DNA of 64,000 nucleotides. It comes from Opisthocomus hoazin. Its lineage: Eukaryota > Chordata > Aves > Opisthocomiformes > Opisthocomidae. This document shows, piece by piece, positions 47,453 to 58,864 of this stretch; within the stretch, counting starts at the first letter, position 1, and every line of letters begins with the position of its first letter. Both the position numbers and the translations under genes were made by a program. The stretch spans positions 83,628,504 through 83,692,503 of the forward strand of contig NC_134414.1 of the NCBI RefSeq assembly GCF_030867145.1. Reading direction: 5' to 3'. Under the pieces are notes generated by a model. That model was not told the origin of the DNA, did not search any database, and saw nothing but the letters and a program-made list of their open reading frames with translations.

Positions 47453-47999
47453 TATGTCAGGGGATGGTGATAACCTCTTGCAGATAACTCAGGGAACATG
47501 TGGTAAGTCCTTGGGGTGTCATGCAACTAAAACTCATAAAGCATGAATGAGATCATAAAACATAAAACAAAAAGGCTTGCAAGAGGAGAAGGTGGAATTT
47601 CCTTTTGCATCAGAAGCAGCACAGATGTTTGGATCTCCTTTGTAGAGTGAGTGGTAGACTGGTTGAAATCCTATGGTTCAAGGTCAGAGAAGTAAGGGCT
47701 CTGTGGTGGGAGTCTGTTACAGGCCATTCAACCAGAATATAACCAAAACAGAGGCTCTGGCACCTGTAGCTTGCAAGTACGCTAGACAGCAAATCATCCA
47801 TATTAGCTTCCTTTGAACCCAGTGTAATACAGGGGTTTCATATTTTCAGTTAGCATGCATTATAAGAGTAATACTGACACTGTGAATACTTGTAAGTAGG
47901 GAATAAAAATTCGTAGCTTTGTCAGATGATTCTTACCATGGCTAAGAGTAAGCAAGCTAGAGAAAGCTATAATAAATATTTCCACGGTTTTAGAGAAGA

Positions 48000-48511
48000 T
48001 CACAGAATCACAGAATCACAGAACAGTAGGGGTTGGAAGGGACCTCTGTGGGTCATCTAGTCCAACCCTCCTGCCGAAGCAGGGTCACCTACAGCAGGCT
48101 GCACAGGACCTCGTCCAGGCGGGTCTTGAATATCTCCAGAGAAGGAGACTCCACAACCTCCCTGGGCAGCCTGTTCCAGGGCTCCGTCACCCTCAGAGGG
48201 AAGAAGTTCCTCCTCATGTTCAGACGGAACTTCCTGTGCCTCAGTTTGTGCCCATTGCCCCTTGTCCTGTCACTGGGCACCACTGAAAAGAGCTTGGCCC
48301 CATCCTCCTGACACCCACCCTTCAGATATTTATAAACATTTATTAGGTCCCCTCGCAGCCTTCTCTTCTTCAGGCTGAACAAGCCCAGTTCCCTCAACCT
48401 CTCCTCGTAGGGGAGATGCTCCAGTCCCCTCACCATCCTCGTAGCCCTCCGCTGGACTCTCTCCAGTAGCTCTTCATCTTTCTTGAACTAGGGAGACCAG
48501 AACTGGACACA
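48000..48511 (-). mobile_element. CR1 3' half kilobase, minus strand
   Basis: Near-identical, in reverse, to 51870-52375: the minus frame 48436-48089 encodes the same C-terminal residues ([25 protein letters not shown]) with one visible difference (LDEVLC versus LDKVLC). Tail of ATTCTGTG type. Confidence 0.95.
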
Positions 48512-48829
48512 ATCTAACAATAAATACTATGGAAAATTTACAGACAGAAGTATCATCCCTTAGTAAAGTTGTGCTACAGAATCAAATGTCATTAAATTTA
48601 TTGACTGTCAAAGAAAGAGGACTATGTATGATCATTAATACCAGTTGCTGTGCATATATCAGTGAAGACAGGATTCAGCTAAGACATACAGTTATTGAAA
48701 AAGGAACGAGGTCAGACACCAAATAGAAACTGGAAAATACTTTTCAGGGACCCTTGGAAAAAAAAGACTGAAGAAATTTGAAAATAATACCTACAAAATA
48801 CAATAGTGAGGATTCTTAGCTTTCTAGCT

Positions 48830-49489
48830 ATAAACCCTCAAAATAAAAGGAGGGATTGAGACCCGTAAATGTAACATTTCCACTTACTAGAGTGATTGTA
48901 ATTAAACTAAAGTAGATCCTTGCTCTTTCGAGAAGACAGGAAAGCTCTAAGATAAAAAGGGTCCTAAATAACTCTACTTAGACAAACTTGATTTGCTGTT
49001 TTTGATCTAAGATAGAGAGACTCCTAAATGTTATTTAGACAGTTCGGCCTTGGGAGGGCAGATGCACCAAGCTACAGAGATAAAGAGGCAACAAGAGGGC
49101 AACAAAACCAGAGCAAAACATACGGGAAGGACACAGTATATGTGTTCTTTGAACTGAGTTTGCGCAGAAATAAAGGTCAAACAGCGGACATTGTGATGAT
49201 GAGTACAAGCCTTCATCTGCAGACTCCCAGAGACCACTCAGGGACGCTAACAGACATGCATGAAAGACATTAACATATGCTAATTAGTTTTCAGAAAAGT
49301 CATGAATATACTAAGCCTTTCTCAGAAATATAATGAATATGTACATTGGTATTGTATTCAACCTCAAATGAAAGGGTGTTTGGCACACACGTTTGCAGGA
49401 GAGATCCCCTGTGGGATCGTGGTGCCGTAATAAAGAATACCTGCTTAATAGTCTTCTGACTACTAAGTCTTCAGCTTTTCATGACATCA
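48830..49489 (+). mobile_element. LTR candidate with U3 direct repeats
   Basis: R-U5-like end: GGTGCCGTAATAAAGAATAC (AATAAA at 49429-49434) followed by a terminal ATGACATCA at 49489. Upstream, two imperfect 41-45-bp direct repeats (48946-48990 and 49006-49046, both starting TCTAAGATA) resemble the enhancer duplication of gammaretroviral U3. Left boundary and target duplication not found, so the start is approximate. Confidence 0.6.
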
Positions 49490-49994
49490 GTACTTTTTGT
49501 GAAAAGTAATTTATGCTTATTCTTTCAATTGCCTTTGCTTCAGGTAAATGGTATGTCTCATTCTCCATTGTGAAGAAACAGACTAACATCAGAAATAGAG
49601 GTTTATGGAAGCGAGGCTAAACAGAAAATTATGGCAAAACAAATAAAAACTATAATGTACATTTTCTACACTGATATTTTTATGGGCCCCATTGAACCTC
49701 CTATTTGGTCACTACCAGACTGAGAAGTGTTTAATAAAAATATATCCTATTGAATGTCTTGTGGACTGACTTGCCCATAGGTTTCAGGGCTTATACTAAT
49801 CTCCATGTTAAACATGAAGTTCTCCTATTATCTGTTGCAATCATTGTATCAGAGTAGGTAATCTGAAAGTAAAGGGATTTGAACATTTTGAATTACTGTA
49901 TAAAACTTTTAGAAAAACTTTGCAGTGTGTTATGTGTCATAGTTATACAACACTGGATACCCTACTTTGTGAGCCATTAAACAATCGTTCACAA
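49490..49994. other. Non-coding, nothing recognised
   Basis: AT-rich spacer between the LTR and CR1. Confidence 0.5.
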
Positions 49995-52375
49995 ATAAGA
50001 GCATCGATGATAACTTTCTGATGCAAGTGGTGGAGGAACCAACAAGGAAAGGCGCGCTGCTGGACCTTGTATTAACAAACAAGGAGGGACTGGTGGAGGA
50101 TGTGAAGGTCGGAGGTAGACTCGGCTGCAGTGACCATGAAATGGTCGAGTTCAGGATCCTGTGTGGAGGAAGCAGGGCGATAAGCAGGATCAAAACCCTG
50201 GACCTCAGGAGGGCTGACTTTGCCCTCTTCAAGGAGCTACTGGGAGGAATCCCATGGGCCAGGGCTCTTGAAGGCAGGGGGATCCATGAGTGCTGGTCGC
50301 TCTTTAAACAACACTTCTTCCATGCACAGGAGCAATGCATCCCCCTGAGAAAGAAATCTAACAAAGGAGGCAGGAGACCTGCATGGTTAAACAAGGAGCT
50401 TCTAGCGGAGATTAGGCAGAAGAGAAAGGTCCATTGAATGTGGAAAGAGGGGCAGGCAACTTGGGAAGAGTACAGAAACGTGGTGAGAGCATGCAGGGAT
50501 GCGACGAGGAAGGCCAAGGCTCACCTGGAATTGAAGCTGGCAAGGGATGTCAAAAACAACAAGAAGGGCTTCTTCAACTACATCAGCAGCAAAAGGAAGG
50601 CTAGGGACAACGTGGGGCCGCTGCTGAATGAGGCGGGTGTCCTGGTGACGGAGGATGCGGAGAAGGCAGAGCTAATGAATGCCTTCTTTTCTTCAGTCTT
50701 CAGTGCTAAGACTGGCCCTCAGGAATCCCAGGCCCCGGAGGTAAGAGAAGAAGCCTACAAAGAGGACGACTTTCCCTTGGTCGAGGAGGACTGTGTGAGG
50801 GATCGCTTAAGTGATCTGGATGTCCACAAATCCATGGGCCCCGATAGAATGCACCCACGAGTGCTGAGGAGCTGGCGGATGTCATTGCTGAGCCACTCTC
50901 CATCATCTTTGAGAGGTCCTGGAGGACAGGAGAGGTGCCTGAGTACTGGAGAAAGGCCAATGTCACTCCAATCTTCAAAAAGGGCAAGAAGGAGGACCCA
51001 GGGAACTACAGGCCGGTCAGCCTCACCTCCATTCTGGGAAAGGTGATGGAGCAGCTTATCCTGGAGGCCATCATGAAGCAAGTGGAAGAAAAGAAGGTTA
51101 TCAGGAGTAATCAGCATGGATTCACCAAGGGCAAATCATGCTTGACCAATCTGATAGCCTTCTATGCTGGCATAACTGGCTGGCTGGATGGGGGGAGAGC
51201 AGTGGTTGTTGTCTACCTCGACTTCAGCAAGGCTTTCAACACTGTCTCCCATAACATCCTCCTAGGCAAGCTCAGGAAGTGTGGGCTGGATGAGTAGAGA
51301 GTGAGGTGGATTGAGAACTGGCTGAATGGCAGAACTCAGAGGGTCGTCATCAGTGAAGCTGAGTCTAGTTGGAGGCCTGTAATTAGCGGTGTCCCCCAGG
51401 GGTCAGTACTGGGCCCAGTCTTGTTCAACTTCTTCATCAATGACCTGGATGAAGAGTTAGAATGTATCTTCAGCAAGTTTGCTGATGACACCAAACTGGG
51501 AGGTGTGGTAGATACACCAGTAGGCTGTGCTACCATTCAGCGTGACCTGGATAGGCTGGAAAGCTGGGCAGAGAGGAACCTGATGAGGTTCAACAAAGCC
51601 AAATGCAGGGTCCTGCACCTGGGGAGGAACAACCTCATGCACCAGTACAGGCTTGGGGTGGACCTGCTGGAGAGCAGCTCTGCGGAGAGGGACCTGGGTG
51701 TCCTCGTGGACGACAGGTTGACCATGAGGCAGCAGTGTGCCCTGGCTGCCAAGAAAGCCAATGGGATCCTGGGGTGCATCAAGAAGAGTGTGGCCAGCAG
51801 GACGAGGGAGGTTCTCCTTCCCCTCTACACTGCCCTAGTGAGGCCTCATCTGGAGTACTCTGTCCAGTTCTGGGCTCCCCAGTTCAAGAAAGATGAAGAG
51901 CTGCTGGGGAGAGTCCAGCGGAGGGCTACGAGGATGATGAGGGGACTGGAACATCTCCCCTACGAGGAGAGGTTGAGGGAACTGGGCTTGTTCAGCCTGA
52001 AGAAGAGAAGGCTGCGAGGGGACCTAATAAATGTTTATAAATATCTGAAGGGTGGGTGTCAGGAGGATGGGGCCAAGCTCTTTTCAGTGGTGCCCAGTGA
52101 CAGGACAAGGGGCAATGGGCACAAACTGAGGCACAGGAAGTTCCGTCTGAACATGAGGAGGAACTTCTTCCCTCTGAGGGTGACGGAGCCCTGGAACAGG
52201 CTGCCCAGGGAGGTTGTGGAGTCTCCTTCTCTGGAGATATTCAAGACCCGCCTGGACAAGGTCCTGTGCAGCTTGCTGTAGGTGACCCTGCTTCGGCAGG
52301 AGGGTTGGACTAGATGACCCACAGAGGTCCCTTCCAACCCCTACTATTCTGTGATTCTGTGATTCTGTGAATAAC
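49995..52375 (+). mobile_element. CR1 copy, plus strand, longest in window
   Basis: 2.4 kb from within the endonuclease domain to the ATTCTGTG tail. The 5' part of ORF2 and all of ORF1 are missing (5' truncation). It matches the 58.9-60.7 kb copy closely. It is one of the best preserved and so probably among the youngest CR1s here. Confidence 0.96.
50021..52281 (+). pseudogene. CR1 ORF2: endonuclease end plus RT, three lesions
   Basis: Codes for endonuclease motif CSDHEMVEF, then RT with YLDFSKAFNTVSHNILLG (motif A), [12 protein letters not shown] (motif B), [11 protein letters not shown] (motif C, both catalytic Asp intact), [10 protein letters not shown] and a C-terminus ending KVLCSLL. 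Breaks: TGA at 50435-50437 (CpG-type CGA to TGA), a one-base loss near 50866, and TAG at 51295-51297, a Trp codon in the 14.6-kb copy. The last 326 codons are intact. It cannot make full ORF2 protein. Confidence 0.93.
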
Positions 52376-55300
52376 ACTTGTTAAGATAATTTTACCAAGC
52401 AGTTTTATTGAGGTTTGAGTAATGGGATGATGAAGAGAATGAAGAAAACAAATTTTAATGTGTGTTAGTATTAACAAATAACAAACTTCTCTGTCAATAC
52501 ACTTTTGCTTAAGTGAGATTAGTGTAATTATATTTTTGTTCAATTGTTCATCTCTTCAAGCTGTTGTTTTTGATAATAGTACAAATTTTAGCTCAAAAAG
52601 CACCAAAAATGTTGAAACTTCTTTGTTTCAAAGCTCAGGGTTGTGTGTGTGTGTGGTGATACTGTAGTAAAGCAGTCCTCTAGTTATTTAGGAAAAACTT
52701 TTGTGTAAGCACGTGAGAGATTATAAGTGAATTAATTGACAGATAAAATGTTCACAAAATTGAACTGTACTATCTTAGAAAGATGCATACTTTGCCTGTA
52801 TAATCATGTGAGAATTAACCCACTGGTTTCAATCCAAAATAATAAGGCTATAACATTTATTATACGATATAGGCTACAGTCTTTGGCCCTTAGCACAAAA
52901 GTAACATTATACTTAGATTTACCAATTTTAAGGTGAGAAATATAACATCAGATGTGCTTCTGTGGGGTTTTTAATCATATATGATTTTTAAAATTTAAAG
53001 AAAAAAGTTGTTCAAGAGTATTGTGGCTAAATTATCATTAGAAAATTAGAACTCCCAGCCAGTGAGAATAGTTTCATTTCTGTTAAAAGTTATTGTCTTG
53101 ACATACATAATGTACTTCAAAGTATGGTTAGATCCACTGAATTTTTTTGTTAGTAAGTTTATATTTGCATTAGTTCAAACCATTCATCTTCTTCTGGGAA
53201 CTGCAATGTGAGATTTCATTAATGCTTTGAAAATTGCATCTTTATTTCTCTCTTTTCAGAAAGAGACATACACTGTCTCCAACAGGTTCTAGAGTAATAT
53301 TTACCTTTCTTTCCCTTCTTCATTCTTCTTGTAGCAGTGTGTAGCTAAGATTTTTTGTTACTCAGCTTTCTATCATCCTTCATTTCAGTTTGACCCTTTG
53401 TTTAAAAGGGAACCTTTCCTTCCAAGATTAATTCTTGACAATCTGACTGCTAGACTGAGATTTGTTTTTCCCACTAATTTTCTTTCTCTATGTTTTTATA
53501 TATGTATAAAACAGATACATTTATATGAGGTGGGGAGCAGCAGAACTTCATTGTCACGTATCAATTTTTTCAGATTTATGGCAAGAAGATGCCCCAAATT
53601 GAAAAGTTTTGCCTCTAATTTCGATGGGACAATAGATATTTATTCCCTTTTGTCTTCTTGCGTCTGCTCTTACACCCTATGTTACCATCCTCCTTCAAAA
53701 GCAGAGATATAACTGACTTAGATTTGAGATTGTCTTTAGACTGTTTCTAATTTTATTCTGTTCTGCTTTCTGTTTTTGTTTTGTTTTGCTTACTCTTCTT
53801 TTATCTACATAACAAAGGACCCTCTTCGGTTTAATGTCTTTGTCTGGTCTGCCTATGTATGTCTTCCAGTAACTTTCACCCAGGTCTCTATCTCAAACTC
53901 TAAAATAACTTCCTTTATGACCTATATTTATTTCCATGGCTTACAGACCCTCTAATTGACAATTTCTGAGATTCAAATTATTATTCCAACTGTTACTGAA
54001 ACTATCTATGAAAGCGTCAGGGTTTTTTGTCTCATTTATAATTTTCAGTAGGGAACACAAATTCCAGATAATTTGTGAATTTGTGATTTAAAGAAATCTA
54101 AGCTTCGCTGCTATTTAGCTCCTTGAATCTTTCATTTAAATTCACATAATCTTTTCTGAAAGCAGGATTTTGGTAAGTTTCATTTAATTTAAATTAAATA
54201 AACTTGTTATCATTTCCATTTTTGCTATGATCTTACCATTTATCAAAATGAAAATAAAAAAACTGTAATTGCATCACCTCTTAATAGTTCTGTGACTATC
54301 TGATGAAGACATTTGTTAATTGTGATATACAGAAAAAAATATTAAGCCTGCCATTACCAAAGATATTTGTCATCTAGAATGTAACTTAAAATTTACTTTT
54401 ATTCCTCTAGGTAAACAGCTATCCATTTCTAAATCCGCTCATTTGGGAAGGCAACAGATTTCCAGCCCTACTTGCATAAGTCATCTTTTAACATCTTACT
54501 GTAATATTTGAACCCAAGCAAGTTGTATTTAACTTATATTACCTTAGTTGTTTTGGATCCCTAACATACAACTATTCCTCTTGCACTTGAAACCTCCCCT
54601 GTATGGCATGTCAACTAATATTTCTACCATTCCTAAGCACTACAGTCCTTCAAAGTTTGTATTCTGTGATTGATATTCTATTTTATTTTTCTTCTTCTCA
54701 TTATATCTATTTTACAATTCTGCACTAGTTGCTCTAGCTTCTTGATTTTGTTTTTCAGGTGTCTGGCATCACACATTTTTCTCTCTGACCTAATTTCATT
54801 TCTTGTGGCATAATTCTTTCACTAGCATTATCTTTTAGATAATTATCTGACTGGTATTAAAATTTAATTAATTCAATTTTGTTGAGCTATTTTAGTTCAG
54901 CTGATCCAATTCAAAAATCTTCAGATTAGAACTTAAAATATTTTCTTTTTAAAGGTTTTATAGCATCAAAATAAACACAAGTTGAATTTATTCTTGAAAA
55001 TAAAAGAGAATTAACAACCTATGTTAGCTAGTGACTGTATTTTTAATAAAACACAATAAATATCTGCTCTGATCATAAAACTATATTTAAAAAAGTAAAT
55101 GAATTTTAAATACTTTATTAGAATTTCAAATGAAATGTCATAGAAACAGGATGCTACCTACTTTGATTTTAGTTCATATGTACTGAGTTTTACTGGCAAA
55201 AAATGGTGTTATAAATGAACTGGCTATGGATAAGCAGTACTCTCTGGGTAGGAAAAGGAGTCATTGCCCTTACTGTCACACAGTCTCAAAAGTTCTGGGT

Positions 55301-55963
55301 AGCAGCAAAGCCCCAGTGATGAACTGAGAAGAGGAGGAAGTTGAAGAGCCTTTCTAGATCCCCCTCTCCTCTTCTCTACTAGTAAATGAGAGATTTGCAC
55401 CTCCCTTAAGAATTCCATCATTTGCTGTAAAGGAAAGAATATCTCTGACTTAAACTAGAGAAAACAATGTTATCAGAAGCAGTAGCTATTCCTGAATTTA
55501 AAGGACTGCAGCATGCAGTCCTAATTTGTGGCCTTTAGACAGAAGCATATACAAGGTTACTGACTACTGTGAAGTTGTAATCATACACAGATATTTTGGA
55601 TTTAATCTGTTGCTTGACAATACCTTAGTATTTCCCTCAGAGTGTATAACATGCAAGTAAGAAAACAAACAGACAAGAAAACAAGATTTTGAGGAAGAAG
55701 TGTGACTGATGAGACAGTGACATGAAGAAAATCAAACTTCAAACAGTCTGTCTTGGATTACACAGCACAGTTTAAATTCTCTGTACAGACATATCTGCTT
55801 CATTAATGAAGCCATTACAAGTATTTTTGATGCCATTCATACACGGTTATTGCTAGAGAAAATGCTGAAAACTAAATAGCAAAGTACATTATGCAAGGAT
55901 TTAGAAGTGTTTCATGCACTGTGGAAAGGACGTATGGGAAGTGAGGAGTAGTGGCTGAGCATA
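52376..55963. other. Non-coding, nothing recognised
   Basis: 3.6 kb of T-rich DNA. The minus frame at 55224-55421 reads plausibly but lacks splice signals. A short (GT)n run is present near 52640. Confidence 0.6.
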
Positions 55964-56578
55964 GTATTGACGTGCGGAAAGCAGACTCCACAATCTGTAA
56001 GATTGTAAAGTAGGTATGTTTATTCGGTGCTGGGCAGCACGGGGGGTAGTCCCACCAAAGTCGTGTGTGCCGAGCAGCAACGTGTCTCTTCAATTTATAC
56101 AATCAAATATTACATATACATTAGATTTACCAATACACTTATACATATGCATCTATCCTCATTGCATATCAAAATCAGTTCTGAGAAATAATTTCCATAT
56201 TATAATTAGTTCCAAGAAATAATTTCTATAGTCTCCTTCCAGCTGCGCTTGCGCAGTGCCTCCTAATGGTGGTCATCGTGTGTCCCAAGATGAAGGCCCA
56301 TCCTCTTCATCACGATGTCCGCTGATTGACCTTTCTTTCTGCACAAACTCAGTTCTCTTCTGACTCCCATCCACACAGCAGGGTCGGTCTTGACTGGTTC
56401 TAGGCGACTCCCAGCCCCTATCAGGAACTAACCCCTTTGTATGGAGATACAAGACTCTCTGCTTCAGTTAATTTAGACAATAGATAGGCCCTATCAATTC
56501 CTTTAAATGGACTGCAACTATTACATAATGCTACTTCTACTAAAATTTAAAATCCCTTTTCACCCCTTCCTTCAGTAT
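55964..56578 (-). mobile_element. Solo LTR (family C) with GTAT target duplication
   Basis: 607-bp LTR at 55968-56574, plus strand TGACGTGCGG to CCTTCCTTCA. GTAT at 55964-55967 and 56575-56578 is a 4-bp duplication, typical of class I (gamma-like) integrases. On the minus strand a TATAAATTG box (about 56092-56103) precedes AATAAA (complement at 56019-56024) by some 75 bp, the R-region spacing of a working LTR promoter. The internal region is absent. Confidence 0.9.
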
Positions 56579-58864
56579 GAAATAGTCTGTAAAGAAAGCA
56601 ATAGACATAATAGAAAATAGTTTTATGGTGACATTTTCCCATTGTAAGAATATATATACACAATACTTTCAGACAGTATATGCTGATGTTTAAATTCCCC
56701 CCAAGCTTTCTTGGTTCCTTACAAAAGGGAAAATATTCACCTGCAATCTACCATGGCCTCTGGCAAATCACTTTAATTCTAATGATTCAGTGAATGCCTA
56801 AAGTAAGACATATTGTTTAATTAAAAAACAATTAAGAATAACAGAGACGAAAAATGCACCGAGCTTAAAATAAAAAAGAAAAAGTCCCATGATCTAACAC
56901 AAAAGAGAAACACAGTTAAACAAGACAGCAAAGCTCAGCTAAAAAGTAAGGTTTTTACTAAATACATGAAGGGCAACCTATAAAATTAAATGTGTTCAGC
57001 AGAAAAAAATTCACAGAAGTACAGCATTAAAAATTTGTCTTGATAAAATTTCATACAGAGGTTTAAACAAATACACATGGAATTCTGAAATTTAGTGAAA
57101 TACAGGTAAAAATGTCTTAAAAGTTAATTGTTTCTTCTTAAAGTATTATGGCTGTATATCAGATTAAAAGATCTCTGAACAGCAAGTCCCTTTTGGAAAA
57201 CTTTGATGAACATATTATGCTTTCTTATTTTCAATCAGAATGGAGTTAGAAGTGTAAAGTCTCTATATATTGGCCACCATCTTGGGAAAAAATAAATGAA
57301 CATTGTTTTGGATATAATTAACATTTACTGAACTGTTTATCCCCACATCAAACATTTTTATATAGCTTCAGATTTATTTTTGTTACTTTAGTCCATTGTT
57401 GAACTTAACACAGAGCTAGGAAATTGGTTTTGTTATTATTATAAGTTATAGTAAATTATTCTATGTTTTGACTGTGTGTTTTGTGTGAAGGTATGTACAT
57501 ATACATATGAGAAATATGACTTCAGAAGAAATTATTTCAATATAGGTTCCCCATGTTCTGCAAAAAGTAAGGCTCACAACCTGCTTTATGGTCCTCTAAT
57601 CTCTCAAGTTTCTTTTCTCTCATTGCTGTTTTCAAAAGGATAACTTCTCTTTTGAAAGTAGTAGTGCATACTCACTTAAGGTCAGGAAGTGCCTGGCAGA
57701 AGCCCATTGACATTCTCCTCAAAGAAACATCCCTCTCTCTCCCCTTTCCCACCTTCCCACCAAGTGAAGGAGACCCCAACATTCTGTGCTAGAAAGGTAG
57801 AGCATCACTTTTGCCCTCTTCACCAAGACACTGCTGCCCGTGACTACTACTAAGAGCTTAATTTCCACAAACTTACAGCTTTCCACTTGGTGGTATTTGC
57901 CAAATTCCTCTTCAGTTCATGTGCATGAAATTGAAATAGCAAATAAATGGAAAAATCTAGGCTTAGGGAAGGAGGGGTTTATATATAAAAACTTTCCTGC
58001 AATTTATTTAAGGATACTATCCACTTACCCAGTCTCATGAAATCAAAAACATTTAAATGGTGAGGAATTGCTTTCTTTATTCTCAGCTCTTCTGATTTCT
58101 GTGCTGAATCCTGTCTTGATAATGCTTTTTATGAGTTGCTCTTTACTCTCTAACGATACAATTAGTTTAGCCAGCTGTAAAACGTAGTGGCATTTTTTCT
58201 TGAATTCAATTGCTCTGTGACTCCCCTCTAAATATCAAGTTCAATATATTCAACTGATTTATCATATGAAGTACCAGAAAAACCAATGAGTTTTACATGT
58301 ATGTAGTACCTCGCACAGTACATTAATAATATTCAGAGTCGATTCTTATTCAACAAAATCAAGATAGTACCTATTTATTCAGAACAAGAAATTTAGCACA
58401 GGAACAATTTAAAGTATTCATGAATATCGATTTCTTTAAATCAACAGATTTTCTACAAGTGTCCTCATTTGTAGTGGATGAATTTAGATTGCTTCTTCCT
58501 TTTTACTTCATGGGCAATGATTCACTTACTGACTTCATGCCTTGTAATACATACAATATTAGTTCATTCTTCTCATGATCTGAGCAGCCTTATACAGTCC
58601 TTCTGTTCTTGCACATCACCTTGTTGCTCAAAGCAGTAAAATATTTGTTTTGTTCCAGTTGAATGTCTGAAGTGTTTTACATATTTACATGCAATGAAAT
58701 GCTGTATTAATTGAATTAGAAACGAAGAGCATTAGGAAATGCAAATGGAGATCTTAACTCCCAACAACAATAAACAACAGTTATATAAGCACTTAGTACA
58801 ACATCTAAAATAGCATTTTTGTCCCGAGCCTTCAACTCAAGTGTAATTGAGGTAACAAAATTGG
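56579..58864. other. Non-coding, nothing recognised
   Basis: AT-rich DNA with short frames only. Confidence 0.6.

Larger units (their letters stand above)
46049..47810 (+). mobile_element. Older CR1-type LINE: ORF1 and start of ORF2, split by LTR
   Basis: 46049-46850 carries the 5' region and ORF1; 47448-47810 continues after the LTR. The join AAACTAGG|TATGTCAGG is the end-of-ORF1 signature. Further on, GTGGTGGGAGTCTGTTACAG encodes VVGVCYRPFNQ, an APE-endonuclease motif of CR1 ORF2. Everything after that is missing. Confidence 0.65.

Noticed and set aside
46896..47526. Several 80-126 codon frames on both strands
   Set aside because: All fall inside or across the solo LTR 46851-47447; high GC gives long chance frames.
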